A DNA stretch of 64,000 bases, from the NCBI GenBank assembly GCA_026545765.1, contig JAIFAC010000183.1, positions 62,001 to 126,000 on the forward strand, in the 5' to 3' direction. Under the pieces are notes generated by a model. It was not told the origin of the DNA, did no database searches, and saw only the letters and a program-made list of their open reading frames with translations. Both the position numbers and the translations under genes were made by a program. Shown piece by piece: positions 36,148 to 47,334 of the stretch. Numbering within the stretch: the first letter of the stretch is position 1; every line of letters begins with the position of its first letter. The DNA is from Plantago major (Eukaryota > Streptophyta > Magnoliopsida > Lamiales > Plantaginaceae).

Positions 36148-36365
36148 AAACCATCTATGTGTTTCAAAGTTTTATTCGCTACTATCTAATATTGATGTCT
36201 TTGAAATATGGTAACTATATTGCATGCTTTGTTATGCCGAGCTAAAGACACTGTTGACTAAGCATCGATCCAGGTCCGTAGAAATTAGTTCTCTCTTGCA
36301 ACTTTACTTTCCAATGTGTTTTGATTATTTTACATTTAAAGGATCGAACTTAACCCAATCTATAC

Positions 36366-36615
36366 TGTAAATCAATATGAATTGATAGAATGAAGAAAAG
36401 ATTACAATGAAATGTAACTTGAGAAGTAAGTTTACAAGAGAAGACTAACTCTGTTATATAGACTTAGAAACTAACTAACTAACCGCTACTGTACAACTCC
36501 TATAACATAAAGTACTACTCTAATCCCTCAATGTGTAACTGTTTCTTCAGGAATATACAATACGTCTTGCTGAGTGTACCATCATGCTTTGCTTCTTGTT
36601 GTTTGCTATTCTTCA
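36366..36615 (-). repeat. 3' LTR of the second Copia element
   Basis: On the minus strand it starts TGAAGAATAGC and ends TTGATTTACA, about 250 bp, with a TATA-like TCTATATAAC inside. A polypurine tract TTGAGGGGGGA (36626-36616) precedes it. The other LTR is absent. Confidence 0.7.
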
Positions 36616-38850
36616 TCCCCCCTCAAGATGGGTGTGGATATTAAGAACACCAAGCTTGGACTTGAAGTGGCTGAATAAAGGCAAAGCTAATGGTTTTGTG
36701 AAAAGATCCGCAATCTGATCAACATTTGAGATGTGTAAGAGACTGATAGTTCCATTAACAATTTTATCTCGTATAACATGGCAATCGACCTCGATGTGCT
36801 TTGTTCGTTGATGATTTACTGGGTTATGAGCAAGGTGGTAGGCTGACATGCTATCTGTGTATAACAAGACAGGCTTGGACTGATGATTGATATGAAAGTC
36901 TTTGGCGGATACTGATAACCATTGAATCTACTTGAGTTACTCTGACTATAACCCGTATTACCTGCAGAAGATCAACTAATAGTCGTTTGTAGGGGTGATC
37001 ATAAAATCTGAAATCCGATCCGATCCGATGTATTCGGATCGGATTACAGATTATGATATTTTAGATTCAAAGATTTTCGGATTAATCCGATCCGATCCGT
37101 CGGATTTTCGGATTAATCCGAAAATCCAAATTAATTAAAAAAAAAAATTCGCCTCGATTAATTAATCCCATCGGTAGCGGGCGAAGTGCGATTGCGAACA
37201 AAATAATACATCCTCCTGTTCAATCATTGATGTTCCATGTAATTAATCCCATGTAGTCTTTGTTCAATCTTGTTCGGTATTGTTCGATTTAGTTTCATTC
37301 CTGCGATTCGATTACGCTATTCCAATTCTGTTCCATTCCTGCAGTTATGTTGTTCCTTTGATGTTTTGTTGTTCAAGTTTGTTTAGAATGCTGGGAAGTT
37401 GGATTTTGTAGTTGTTGGAAATATGCACTTTCTATTTTTACTTCAAAGAATGTAATCGACTAGTCGTTATTCTAAACATGAACTACAAACTTTTCGTCTT
37501 TGTTGTTTTGGACTTGAAGTAAACTTGTGAACTTTATTTTGTTTGTTTTGAATGTCGAACTACTGAACTAGTATTTAATTTGGCTACGAAATGCTATTTC
37601 AGTTTTTTTTTTGTTCGGATTATTCGGATTAAATACGATCAATCCGAACTTTTTGGATAATCGAAATCCGATCGTTTGGATCGGTTTGGATTGAAACCTA
37701 CGATCGAAATTTCGGATTGATCCGAACTTCGGATCGGATTGGATCGGATTAATCCGAACGTGCACCCCTAGTCGTTTGTTTCTTGGATTTCAATGAGATT
37801 AAAGAGTCACGAGAATCTTGCGCCTTTGATGTACCGCTTTGGTGTCACTACAAGGCCCGATCAACTTCGGAAAAACTCTTCAAATGAAAATCATTATAGG
37901 CGGAATAGAAAATGCCACATACGGAGCTTGCTTTATGTATCGAAGTACATGATGTGCTGCAACTAAGTGTATGGTAGTCGGAGCAGACATATACTGGCTG
38001 AGTTTTTGCAAGGCAAAAGAAATATCACAGCGAGTAATAGTTAAATACCTCATTAAATCGATAAGCATACGTAAACACAGGGATCTTCAAGTGGTATTCC
38101 ACTATCTTTGTGATTTCTCTTTGGAATCTATAGGTATTGGATTTGGTTTGCTGTTGGTATAACCTGTTTCTTTCAATAAATCGAGAGCATATTTTCTCTG
38201 ACAAACATAAATACCTGTATCATTGCGAGCAACCTCTAAACCAAGAATATAACGAAGTTCTCCCAGATCTTTAATAGTAAATTTCTCATCTAAAAATTGT
38301 TTAACAAACACAGTTTCATCAATGTTGTCACATGCAAGAATGACATCATCAACATACACAAGTAAACAAGTATAAGATTTATCCGTTGCTTTAATAAAGA
38401 ATGAAGTATCAGCCTGAGACTGAACATATCCAATAGACAATAAAGATTCTTGTAGCTTGAAGAACCATTGCACCTTGCTTGTTTAAGTCCATAGAGACTT
38501 TTCACAAGCTTACAGACTCTATTGTCTCCTGCTTTGCAATAACCAGGTGGAGGTGTCATGTAAATCTCCTCACTTAAGTCACCATGAAGAAAGGCAATAT
38601 TCACATCAAGTTGATGTAAAAACCATATCCTTTAGCAGCTGCAATGGCTAACAAACACCTGGCAGTAGTTAATTTGATAACATGAGAAAAAGTTTCTAAG
38701 TAGTCTAAACCATTTTCCTTAGTATAGCCTTTTGCTACTAAACGTGCTTTATAACGTTCTATAGTTCCATCTGCCTTAAACTTGACCTTATAAACTCATT
38801 TACAACCAATGGTGTGCTTATTCTCTGGTTTTTGAACAATATACAAAACT
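36616..38850 (-). pseudogene. Reverse transcriptase/RNase H remains of the second Copia element
   Basis: Motifs from right to left: [20 protein letters not shown] (about 38800), [13 protein letters not shown] (38600), [13 protein letters not shown] (about 38350), KDLGELRYILGLEVARN, RYLTITRCDISFALQKLSQY (38040) and the RNase H end, HNPVNHQRTKHIEVDCH and ADLFTKPL (36850-36640). Frame breaks occur near 38470 and 38090, besides the MITE. Confidence 0.82.
36990..37770. mobile_element. Non-autonomous hAT element (MITE)
   Basis: The ends are TAGGGGTGATC and GTGCACCCCTA. A perfect 8-bp duplication GTCGTTTG flanks it (36982-36989 and 37771-37778), diagnostic of hAT. Both subterminal regions are packed with GGATCGGATT and AATCCGAT motifs, likely transposase-binding repeats. 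It has no coding potential and sits in the Copia pol remnant, so it is younger than that insertion. Confidence 0.88.
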
Positions 38851-39197
38851 AGTGACTTAAACCTCTCAAGCTCAAGAGAACAATGGGTGATCCCTCTCTT
38901 GCTCGAGTAGCCGACGAATTGAAGTGACAAGATCCCTCTCTTGATCGAGACCCTAATGCGCCTTAGGACACACCTTAGGCGTCCTTAGCGGATTGAAAGT
39001 ATATCAACACTTGGTTACCTTGAAAATCTTCAATGCGTACCACGAGCAATGATAGCAGCCTTAAATTAATGAAAAGTGTTGATTTGTAGTACCAGCATAT
39101 CAAGGAACGGAGCATTACATATTGTATTAGAACCGAGTCGAGGAGACCTTGACCTAAATGGAGTACGAAATTGGTTGGTCCTGGCAAGAATCGCTTA
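38851..39197. other. Upstream region of duplicated unit 2
   Basis: CTCAAGAGAACAATGGGTGA and the following CCCTCTCTTGCT recur upstream of inhibitor copy 3 (about 45510-45545). ATTGTATTAGAACCGAGTCGA recurs upstream of copy 1 (about 24550). It is therefore part of the duplicated block and not a gene. Confidence 0.6.
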
Positions 39198-39501
39198 GAG
39201 CAACTCCAGCAGTGTTGCAACATGGAGTTGCAACACTGCTGGACCTCGATTTGGGACTCCAGCAGAGTCCCAAATCGAGGCCCAGCGCTGGGGCGCTGGG
39301 ACTCGCCCCAGATTTTAAAAGGAAATGAGAAAAGAAAATGAAATGATTAATTAAGTTTGAAAGAAATGTTAAAAGAAAATAGATTTTGGGTCTCACTGTT
39401 GGAGTAGAGAATTGTGAAGAGTTGCAAAGTGAGTTGCAGTGAGTGGAATGCTGACGTGGCGGAGAGTGGGTTGCAGAGAGTTGCAACTGCTGGAGATGAC
39501 C
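39198..39501. mobile_element. PIF/Harbinger-type MITE
   Basis: The inverted ends are GAGCAACTCCAGCAG and CTGCTGGAGATGACC, flanked by TTA on both sides (39195-39197 and 39502-39504), the Harbinger signature. The left part is strongly self-complementary (CTCGATTTGGGACTCC against AGTCCCAAATCGAG). Copy 1 of the duplicated unit lacks it at the matching place, which confirms the insertion. Confidence 0.85.
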
Positions 39502-39737
39502 TTAGATGTTGTGTGATCATTTAAGAGGAGTGATTTTGCTCCACATTTTACATTGATTATTACATTAAATGTAATTTACCCATGTTGATGTTTTACATCC
39601 TCAAACTTACCCTGATAATTACAACTAATTAATCCATATAAACGAAGTAGATTCTCATGACCTCAAAATGTCCTGTTTTAATAAATACAAAAGCAAAGCC
39701 ATATCTTCCAACATTAAACTTTTCTTGGCTCAGGAAC

Positions 39738-39747
39738 TATATAAAGG
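39738..39747 (+). promoter_or_regulatory. TATA box of inhibitor copy 2
   Basis: TATATAAAGG lies 62 bases before the ATG at 39800, in the same context as copies 1 and 3. Confidence 0.6.
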
Positions 39748-39799
39748 CGAGCAATGTACATTGTTTAGCCACACCAAGATCTTGAAAATTCACTTGAAA

Positions 39800-40072
39800 A
39801 TGGGAACAATATGGACTCCTTATCCGGGTTGCCAAGATGGAGGATGCCGTGATCCCGAATGCTGCAAGTTAGGTGGTCTTCTCAAGTCGGCCTGGCCGGA
39901 GGTTGTTGGCATGCATGATTATCAGGCAATTGATAAAATCAAGAGGGAGAATACACATGTTGGCATTGTCATCATTCTGAGGCGTTCCTTGCGCACTCAT
40001 ATTTGCTGCAACCGTGTGTTTCTTGTTCTTGACCGCTTTAATCGTGTAATAGAAACTCCTACCGTTGGTTAG
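39800..40072 (+). CDS. Potato inhibitor I family protein, copy 2
   Basis: Ninety residues, single exon, same Cys-rich N-terminus (PYPGCQDGGCRDPECCKLGG) and same inhibitor fold as copy 1. The start is set at the ATG aligned with copies 1 and 3; the longer frame from 39668 is leader. The loop approach reads ILRRSLRTHICC, where copy 1 has IHEGVPLRTHICC. The DNA shows this comes from three scattered single-base losses that restore the frame, replacing EGVP by RRS while keeping LRTHI. The usual Glu-Gly before the loop is therefore missing. Poly(A)-type AATAAAGAATGA follows the stop. Likely inhibitor of subtilisin-like proteases, with altered loop support. Confidence 0.85.
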   Translation: MGTIWTPYPGCQDGGCRDPECCKLGGLLKSAWPEVVGMHDYQAIDKIKRENTHVGIVIILRRSLRTHICCNRVFLVLDRFNRVIETPTVG

Positions 40073-40593
40073 GCCTAAAACTAATGTCAGCTAAGTATGT
40101 TTCAGTAATAAAGAATGATGTTGTTTGAGTAACAAAAGAGCTGTCATGTTATAATAAAAGCTTTTGGTTGAGTACAAGTGAGATATAAATTCTTGAAAAC
40201 TTAAATCTTTGTTTCTTTCGCCATTTTGATTTCCTTATTATTCGTGATTGGTAATGGAAACAGTTCTGTTTATTGATGCATCAGTACTAAATGGTTGCCT
40301 GATGCATGGAAAGATCTGTTTGATGCAAGAACATATGTATATCATCAGTTCATGCTATGTCTGGCATTTCTTTGGGAACATCTATTATGACGAAAAGTAC
40401 TAATAATGAAGAAGTAATAAAAAACCCAAAAACTTTCCAGTTACATCACAATTCTCAACTGACATTTAAACAAACTTAGATAGAACATTGACAGCTTATA
40501 ACATTATTACAAACTATGGAAAACACAAATTGCAGGTTCGTCACATTAGGGCTGGTTAATTATCTTAATTCTCAGCATGTTTTTTTCCACCTT

Positions 40594-40705
40594 TCTTCAT
40601 GGCTCTACTAGCTGTAAGGAGTTCTCTCGGGCATCATCGATTTCAGAGTAGTTTCATCAAACATGTATATGTCTACAATGTTTGATGTTTTTCGCTTATA
40701 CATAG
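40594..40705 (-). pseudogene. Last-exon remnant of a WAT1-related gene (unit 2)
   Basis: This matches the last exon of the intact WAT1 gene (47335-47450): the stop region CTTCATGGCTCTACTAGCTG and the sequence for DTYMFDETT are conserved. The preceding 40430-40590 matches that gene's 3' region. Homology ends at about 40705, so the six upstream exons are gone. Confidence 0.75.
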
Positions 40706-41100
40706 ATTCAAAATTATATGGATTGAAAACTTGAACTGCAAAAAGCTAGACGGTTGAATAGTTTCAACTACTCTAGTAGACTGACCTAGATGCACCAGCA
40801 ATATCAACGTCCCTAGCTAAAACCATACAAGTGTATGTGTTGAATTCTCAAACTTTATTTGACGGCTCTTCACTTGCATAACCTAATTGTCTGGACTGTC
40901 TCCTCTATATACAGAGCATAAAACGTGCAGAGAAGAGAGCTTGTGTCGTGAGTCATGTTGCTTTGCCCAAATGAGCCCAAATGTCCTTGACAAACCAAGT
41001 CTCTCATATATCTGCTTATCTTTAAGAATCCAACTATGCTCATCTTGGTAACTTATTCCTATAATAAACAAAAACTAAAAATGTGGAAAAAGGTTAGATT
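40706..41100. other. No gene seen
   Basis: AT-rich spacer after the truncated WAT1 remnant. I see no repeat or exon I can name. Confidence 0.35.
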
Positions 41101-41139
41101 AATGAATAAAAGCAAAATATATAAAATAGAAAATTAAAG

Positions 41140-41560
41140 TACACAACATTGTTGGCGCCTGTTGCACACATTTATTGTTGGCTGAAGAAAAAAAAAAAAA
41201 AAAAAAAACCTGGACCTTCAGCAACGGGGTCCTTCCAACAAATATTGAGTTCGTTGCAATTCACCAACAAATTACCAATAAAGCAACAACAAAATATTCT
41301 GAGTAAATCTTTTATATGATTAGCGACGAATTACCAACAAACCATCAACAAATCCGAGATTGCGTTGCATTTGTGTTGATATTCCGTTGCAGAAAGTTTA
41401 TGAGTTTCCAACAAATTTATGTTCCGTCGTTATTCCGTTGGAACTAAATTTCAGATTTAACTACTATAAATACCAACGGAAAAACCGTTGGAAACTTTTT
41501 TCCACCAACGAAAAATTCCGTTGGAAATTCCTTTGTTATTTAATAAAAGACAGTTGTAAA
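41140..41560. repeat. CCAACGGAA hairpin-repeat region
   Basis: Short motifs TTCCGTTGGAA, CCAACAAAT and their complements recur, with a clear hairpin (CCAACGGAAAAACCGTTGG near 41474) and an A-run at 41191-41212. The organisation resembles the subterminal repeats of another CACTA or Mutator-type element, but I find no terminus. Confidence 0.35.
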
Positions 41561-41924
41561 TTTGTTGCAATTTTGTATGAAGATTCAGAAACTATCAATA
41601 TTTGTTCAACTAAACAATAAAATACAAAAATACTTGTTAGACTTGGATATGGTATCCCAAATTCGCCATAGAGAACCCAATGAGTTGGGCATGAATTTGG
41701 AATTATTATGTTGAGGTTCAGTAATAATTGCAGGTTATCAAATGTGGTAATTGGGATATGGATCGATCGACGAAATGCTCTGTTTTCTACTCTGTTCTTG
41801 TGCTCTGTTATGTTATGGAAGTGTGTAGTGGGCTGATGAAGCTATATATAACTACTTTGGGTAATTGTGGAATTTTTCTTTAGTCTAAAATTCACCACAA
41901 ATAATCTATTTTTTATGCTGTTAG

Positions 41925-42165
41925 AAAAAATATACACCCTATATATATGTGTTGTTTATAATTTATCTAGATACGAATCTTTGTTATCAATAAAATTATC
42001 AATATGATTAATTAAAACGTCAATGTTGTTAATAAAATATATTTTTTTTAATTAAAAAGCACCAGTGTTGAGATCATAAACGTTTTGGTTAATAACATTA
42101 ATGATTTTCTTGACGACATAAGTCTGTCTGTAAATAAGTTATTTAAAAATCGCATCTCAGAAAAT
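41925..42165. mobile_element. Copy of an AT-rich MITE family
   Basis: TTATCTAGATACG, then AAACGTCAATGTTGTTAATAAAA, then AACGTTTTGGTTAATAACATT and TAAGTCTGTCTGTAAATAAG correspond in order to the copies at 56577-56837 and 61588-62375. The terminal inverted repeats are decayed here. Confidence 0.45.
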
Positions 42166-42239
42166 TTACTTCACCCTCACTAGTGCAGGTCCTTTATAAT
42201 ATAATTTGTGTTGTATTACTTTTAATTATAATATTTGCA

Positions 42240-44230
42240 AACTAATTAGAGAAAGTCCGATGGAGACCGTCTTTGAAAGGGATTGACACACATTAGGGTC
42301 ACAGTATGAAAACTTATAGGTATTTACTAATAACATCAACGTTATATTCACATAAAAATGTTGTCATAGTAATTTTTTTATGTTAAAACAGATATGCAAA
42401 GTAGTTGTGTAATATAAAATTCCCTTGAAAAGATTTTCTGATTTTGAAATGACAAACAAAAATATAAATGAAAGATACAAAGTTTTGTGCGGAGTTTCTT
42501 GCAAAGTTTCTGCGAAACTGATACAAACTAAAACAGAACAGAAGTGAATATTTTTAGATGTAGTAAAGAATGCAATGCAGAAAGCTTTGAAAGGCACACG
42601 AGATTTATAGTGGTTCAGTGATGTGCACTCAGAGATCTCGTTTTTCGTTGTAGAACCTGTAATCTCCTACAATCAAGATTAAATTTATAAGTCGGAAGTC
42701 CTCAAATCCACAGTTTATAGAGGAAAGTTGACTCGGGAGGTCGTTCTCCTCGGACACTTAGCATAAGAACAAACAAATAACGTTTGTAATTAAATGCAGA
42801 AAAGTAAACAGATTGATCTCAGACAGAATAATTAAAACGCAGTAAACCCTAAATTGCTTTGTTATAAATCAATAATGGACAGGCGTAAAGGTTCCCTAAC
42901 CTCTCTCTGCTATGCTACTCCTAACTACTTAGAATCAAACAACGTACTTGCCATCTACAGGTAGCAAAGAAACATGCCAAAAGATCAAGTCGTAGTTAAT
43001 CCAGACACCCTTACTAAACCAACAATGTGTTGTGTCACTCAACATGCTATCTTGTCACGTTTTCAGACAAATCACACAGGATTAAGTAAGTCCGTTACCA
43101 AGTTGTAGTTAGTAAGGATTTCCCACGTAAAGAGTCGGACGAATAAAGAACAAACACGAATTATATTTTAAAACTAATTCATTAATATATCACGGTATAT
43201 AAAGAAGTAGTAAAAGCAGAGTTACGGCAGTTTGCCTTTACAAAAGAATGTTAGATACTCATAGTAATCTAGAACATGAATCGAAAATCTAAGAAGAAAG
43301 GAAGAAGAAGCTCAGTCTCTGATGTCTTCATGCTGCTGCTTCTAGGGTTTCCTCTTTCTGGGTGCCTGACGACCAGCGGTTTGGGGGTTTCACTTCCCCG
43401 AGGACTGGTTCTCTCTCTCTAGGAGAGCTGCTTTGTGAGCTGTGTGAATTCTGAGACCCCTGAGGTATTATTTATAGGTGAAATCTCGAGCTGAAACAAC
43501 CATTCTTTAATAAGGAAGGTTTAGGAAGGCGGGCTCTAGCCTGACAGGCCAACAGAACAGCCCAGGAGATAAATAGAAGGCTGACTGCGGTCGTATGTGG
43601 ACATGATGGGGCCTTCTGTAGTCCCCAGCGGTGCCAATCACGATCCTATGATTCGAATTTGTTTTCTTCGTTCTTCAATTTCGGGCTTCGTAACTTCGTT
43701 TACTCAAAAAGTGGTCTTCTACAAAGTTGTTGCATCTTCAATTATCTTCGCATCGGTTGGTCGCATGACATGTTTTGACTCCTCGAACTCCGTGCAACAG
43801 TCAACCCGGCATATTCGCTTCCTTGTCCCAATTTGGCACAATTATGCCGTTTTGGTGCCTGGAATCGTGCAAATCCTCAAAAACACGATCATGACCTACA
43901 TAAAACCATAAAATTGGTAATTGACCATAAAAGCGATACAAATATTGCATCTAGGGCAAAAGCGAGGGTCTAAAAGTATGCTATATCGCACATTTCATTG
44001 TCACATCATTCGGTCAAAACATACCTACGTCCACTCCCCAAACGTTTACTTTTGGGTATTTTCACTAAGACGTTGAGAGACACTTACAAAACACACAAGC
44101 ACTCAAAGACACCTCGTCTTTCCCCCTTGCTTACGTCTAAGCTAACCCCTAGAACAAGTGACTCGTGCAAATTAAGGAGCAATCCGACTCCTTCCCACCG
44201 CTAACAACTCTTAGATCTCTTGAATAACAT
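42240..44230. other. Probable non-coding remains of an LTR retrotransposon
   Basis: No protein domain is visible. The phrases GATTTATAGTGGTTCAGT (42604) and, at 43790-43990, strings such as ACACGATCATGACCTACATA look like plant LTR or leader repeats. A GC-richer block at 43300-43620 is bounded by AT-rich DNA. I could not find paired LTRs or a target duplication, so the boundaries are nominal. Confidence 0.3.
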
Positions 44231-44259
44231 AGATTAAATAATTGAAACACTCACAGAAC

Positions 44260-44282
44260 TCTCTCTCTCTCTCTCTCTCTTT
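44260..44282. repeat. (CT)n microsatellite
   Basis: About eleven uninterrupted CT dinucleotides. Confidence 0.9.
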
Positions 44283-44910
44283 TCTATATAATAAACTCAA
44301 TGAATATCAATTATAGAGAGCTTTGAAGACAACTCTTTTTTTCTGACACTTGATATAACTCGTTGTTGTATGCGTTGTTGTCTATCTTCTTCCTTCTCCA
44401 GCCTTGAACTCTTTTATAACCCAGAAGAATATGAACGTTTGAAGCCAGCGTTAGTGCATTACGAATTGTTGGAAGAATAACGTTATTTCTGGTTTGGAAG
44501 AATAGCGTTATTAGTCGACAAAGTCATTTGTCATAGATGAGGAGAAAATCTCTCTTCTCAACTAATTAATCTCCAAATTAATATTGACTCCTTTAATTGA
44601 TAATCCTGCAAAAACAAACCATAGAAAACAAAACTCCAAGAATACACAATTAGAAAACATGTCTAACAATAGGAAATATAATGATACATTTTTAATTTAA
44701 GACATGTACTGCTTTTATTATAAAGAAACATACTTAGTCCATAATTCAATTTGTTTGTTATCATCACATGAATTCATTCAGGTCAACAAGTTGATAATAC
44801 AAAACAACTTTGAATAACAAACATAAAATGTACTCTTATAAAACATTGTTGCTACTCATGGTTACAAGAATAGGTATATATATATGTTTTAAATAATATC
44901 CCCTCCAGTA

Positions 44911-44928
44911 TGTATGTGTGTGTGTGCT

Positions 44929-44975
<47 letters not shown>
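44911..44975. repeat. (TG)n and (AT)n microsatellite
   Basis: A short TGTGTG tract at 44911-44926 is followed by about 21 AT dinucleotides (44933-44975). Confidence 0.9.
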
Positions 44976-44979
<4 letters not shown>

Positions 44980-45500
44980 TGTAATGCTTCAAGACAAATT
45001 TATTAATATGTTTAGTATTTTCTCCATTCAGATCAATGCTTCTACCCTGAGTAATTAGTATAGTTTTTTAATACACTTTTCTTAATTATTTTTATAATAT
45101 GAATTGGGATTAATTTATAGTCAAATATGATTGTAAAATCAATAAAATCTGGGAAGTTCAACTTGGGACGGAAGTGTATTATATAATCGATATATATTTA
45201 GAATGTACTCCATTCATCACAAAGAAACTGTCCGCGTTTGTCATTGTGGACGTCCTATTAGAGTTCTATATATAGTAATACTTTTATTATTTCCGCACAT
45301 GGTTTTTGCCGTTGATAAGTGGATTTAGTGTGATTTCTCCCGTGGATGTAAGCTACTTTGTGTAGCTTAACCACATATATCTTGTGTTCGTTAATTTTTG
45401 TTGATTACTTGGCGTAGTTTGATATTTCTGTTTGTCTGAATCATCGATTGTTCGAATTGGTATTGTTTGAATCGAAATGAATAATGTGAGATGGAGAATT
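44976..45500. other. AT-rich spacer with a decayed Stowaway-like segment
   Basis: TATTTTCTCCATTCAGATCAA (about 45007) and CAACTTGGGACGGAAGTGTA (about 45160) could be the worn ends of a Stowaway MITE. A second ACTCCATTC motif lies at about 45208. No gene is seen. Confidence 0.3.
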
Positions 45501-45851
45501 AATAAAACCCATAGCTCAAGAGAACAATGGGTGATCCCTCTCTTGCTTTGAGTAGCAATGAATTGAAGCTACAAGATGGTGCATCTCAATCTCAACATTG
45601 AATGAAGCGATTACACGTCGTGTAATTTAAGAGGGGTGATTTTGCTCTATGTAAAGTTTTACATTATAGAATATAACATTAAATATGACTTGCCTATGTT
45701 GGCGTTTGACATGTTCAAATTTACGCTGATTATTACAACCAATTAATCCATATAAACCAAGTAGATTCTCATGACCTCAAAATGTTATGTTTTAACAAAT
45801 GCAAGATCCAAGCTATATTTTTCAACAGTGAACTGTTGTTACCTGAGGACC

Positions 45852-45860
45852 TATATAAAG
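45852..45860 (+). promoter_or_regulatory. TATA box of inhibitor copy 3
   Basis: TATATAAAG lies 48 bases upstream of the ATG at 45900. The upstream block from about 45510 is shared with unit 2. Confidence 0.6.
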
Positions 45861-45899
45861 GCGAGCAATGGTACATTGTTTGACACCAAGAACTTGAAA

Positions 45900-46163
45900 A
45901 TGGGGACCATATGGAGTCCTTATCCGAGTTGCCAAGATGGAGGATGCCGAGATTTCGAATGCTGCAAGTTAGGTGGTTTGCTCAAGTCGGCCTGGCCGGA
46001 AGTTGTTGGCATGGATCAAAGGAAGGCAATTGTTTTAATACAGCATGACAATCCCCATGTTGTACGAGGTCATATTCCCTTGCGCGCTCATGTTTGCTGC
46101 AACCGCGTCTTTCTTCTACTTGATCGCAATAATCGTGTCAGGCAAACTCCTACTGTTGATTAG
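45900..46163 (+). CDS. Potato inhibitor I family protein, copy 3
   Basis: Eighty-seven residues, single exon. The N-terminus (PYPSCQDGGCRDFECCKLGG) and KSAWPEVVGM are nearly identical to the other copies, and it ends DRNNRVRQTPTVD. Relative to copy 1, a 12-base deletion removes four residues of the beta strand and loop entry, giving HVVRGHIPLRAHVCCNRV. P1 by alignment is Ala instead of Thr. Frame and promoter are intact, so it looks expressible, but the shortened loop support may weaken inhibition. It lies head to tail with copies 1 and 2 and convergent with the WAT1 gene at 47335. Confidence 0.87.
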   Translation: MGTIWSPYPSCQDGGCRDFECCKLGGLLKSAWPEVVGMDQRKAIVLIQHDNPHVVRGHIPLRAHVCCNRVFLLLDRNNRVRQTPTVD

Positions 46164-46339
46164 CTAGGCCTAAAACCAATGGCAGCATCTAATAAAGAAT
46201 GTAGGCAGCTCTGTTGTTACTGTTTGCCTAATAACAGAGCTGTTATGTTGGAATAAAGATTGCTTGGGTACAAGTGATCCATTTTAGTACCGGAATAAAC
46301 ATTTATAAATTTATAGAGCTTGCAGTCTTTGTCAAAGAA

Positions 46340-47090
46340 AAATAAAAGCAAAATTACATGTAATTCGAAGTACTATTTTACAGAAAGAACAATTTCGTGC
46401 TCTCTAAACTTGATCATCCATTCGTCAATTTTGATCTTAATGACTTTGCTCCAATAGTGTAAACTTGGTACTATTTTGACGATGTACGACCGTCATTTTG
46501 TTTCCTTCTCGGTTCTTGGGGGAGAAGAAGTGATGTCTCGAATCCGTCTTTCGTCCAATATTCTAATCCTTTGGTCAATTGCGTTCGAGTTCGTCAGTTC
46601 TCTTCCAGCCAAGAATTCGTGCAATGCGTCTCTTTCTGATTGGCTGCCTCCATCTTTCCTTTCATGCGTTTGGTCCTTTGTTTCTTTCTTTATAACAGAA
46701 GTAGTCCCAATCTTATTCCTGCTTTGCTCAATAGTACATAAACTTTTGAATTCTTTGCAATTTAATTCTGTTAAATTGCATCTTTTCGTCCCTTTACTTT
46801 CCTTTTTACTAAGAAATTTCCAATAGTACTCTTTCATAAAAATGGGTTCGTTTCTGAATTTGACTTTTTTAATTAAATCTTTAAACTTCGTATGCGAATT
46901 ACTCATAAATAATGTTGGTAAAAAAAATTTAAAAAATCATATTATTAAATATTACATTTTAAATTTTCATTATATATTTTTCAAAAATCCATTAGAAGTA
47001 TCATATGTGAGTAAATTAAACTAAAAGTTGAACGGTGTTGACTAGAAAAAGTCAAACGGGTAAATGAAGTTGGGACGAAGGGAGTATATG
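46340..47090. other. Insertion specific to unit 3, with a Stowaway-like right end
   Basis: Units 1 and 2 continue directly from the inhibitor 3' region to TTCATGCTATGTCTGGC, but unit 3 has about 750 extra bases. The right end reads TTGGGACGAAGGGAGTA (47072-47088), a Stowaway terminus; the left terminus is not clear. The open frames inside run on both strands and resemble no protein I know. Confidence 0.45.
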
Positions 47091-47334
47091 TTATCAGTTC
47101 ATGATATGTCTGGCTTTTCTTTGAGGAATTTGATTCTGAAGAAAAGAAGTAATAATTAAGATGTTATCGAAAAGTCAAAAACTTTCCAGTTACATAACAT
47201 TTCTCAACTGGCATGTAAGCAAGCTTAGATTGAACATTGACAGCTTATAACGTTATTGCATATAAGTAAAACACGAATTGTAGGTTCGTGGCGTTAAGGC
47301 TGGTTAATTATCTCAGGCATGTTTCCCCCCATCT

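Larger units (their letters stand above)
36366..38850 (-). mobile_element. 5'-truncated second Copia element
   Basis: On the minus strand the element keeps the reverse transcriptase from its first motif (about 38848) through RNase H and one LTR. Upstream gag and integrase are missing. The left boundary is the 3' LTR (36366-36615). The right boundary joins abruptly to the upstream region of inhibitor unit 2. A hAT-type MITE (36990-37770) interrupts it. Confidence 0.8.

Noticed and set aside
43597-44204. Two plus-strand ORFs of 104 and 68 codons
   Set aside because: Composition and context look like non-coding retrotransposon sequence. No domain, no plausible promoter and no splice structure.
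46476-46906. ORFs over 115 codons on both strands of the unit 3 insertion
   Set aside because: Long frames on both strands over the same DNA in a MITE-bounded insertion, with no recognised protein. Probably composition.
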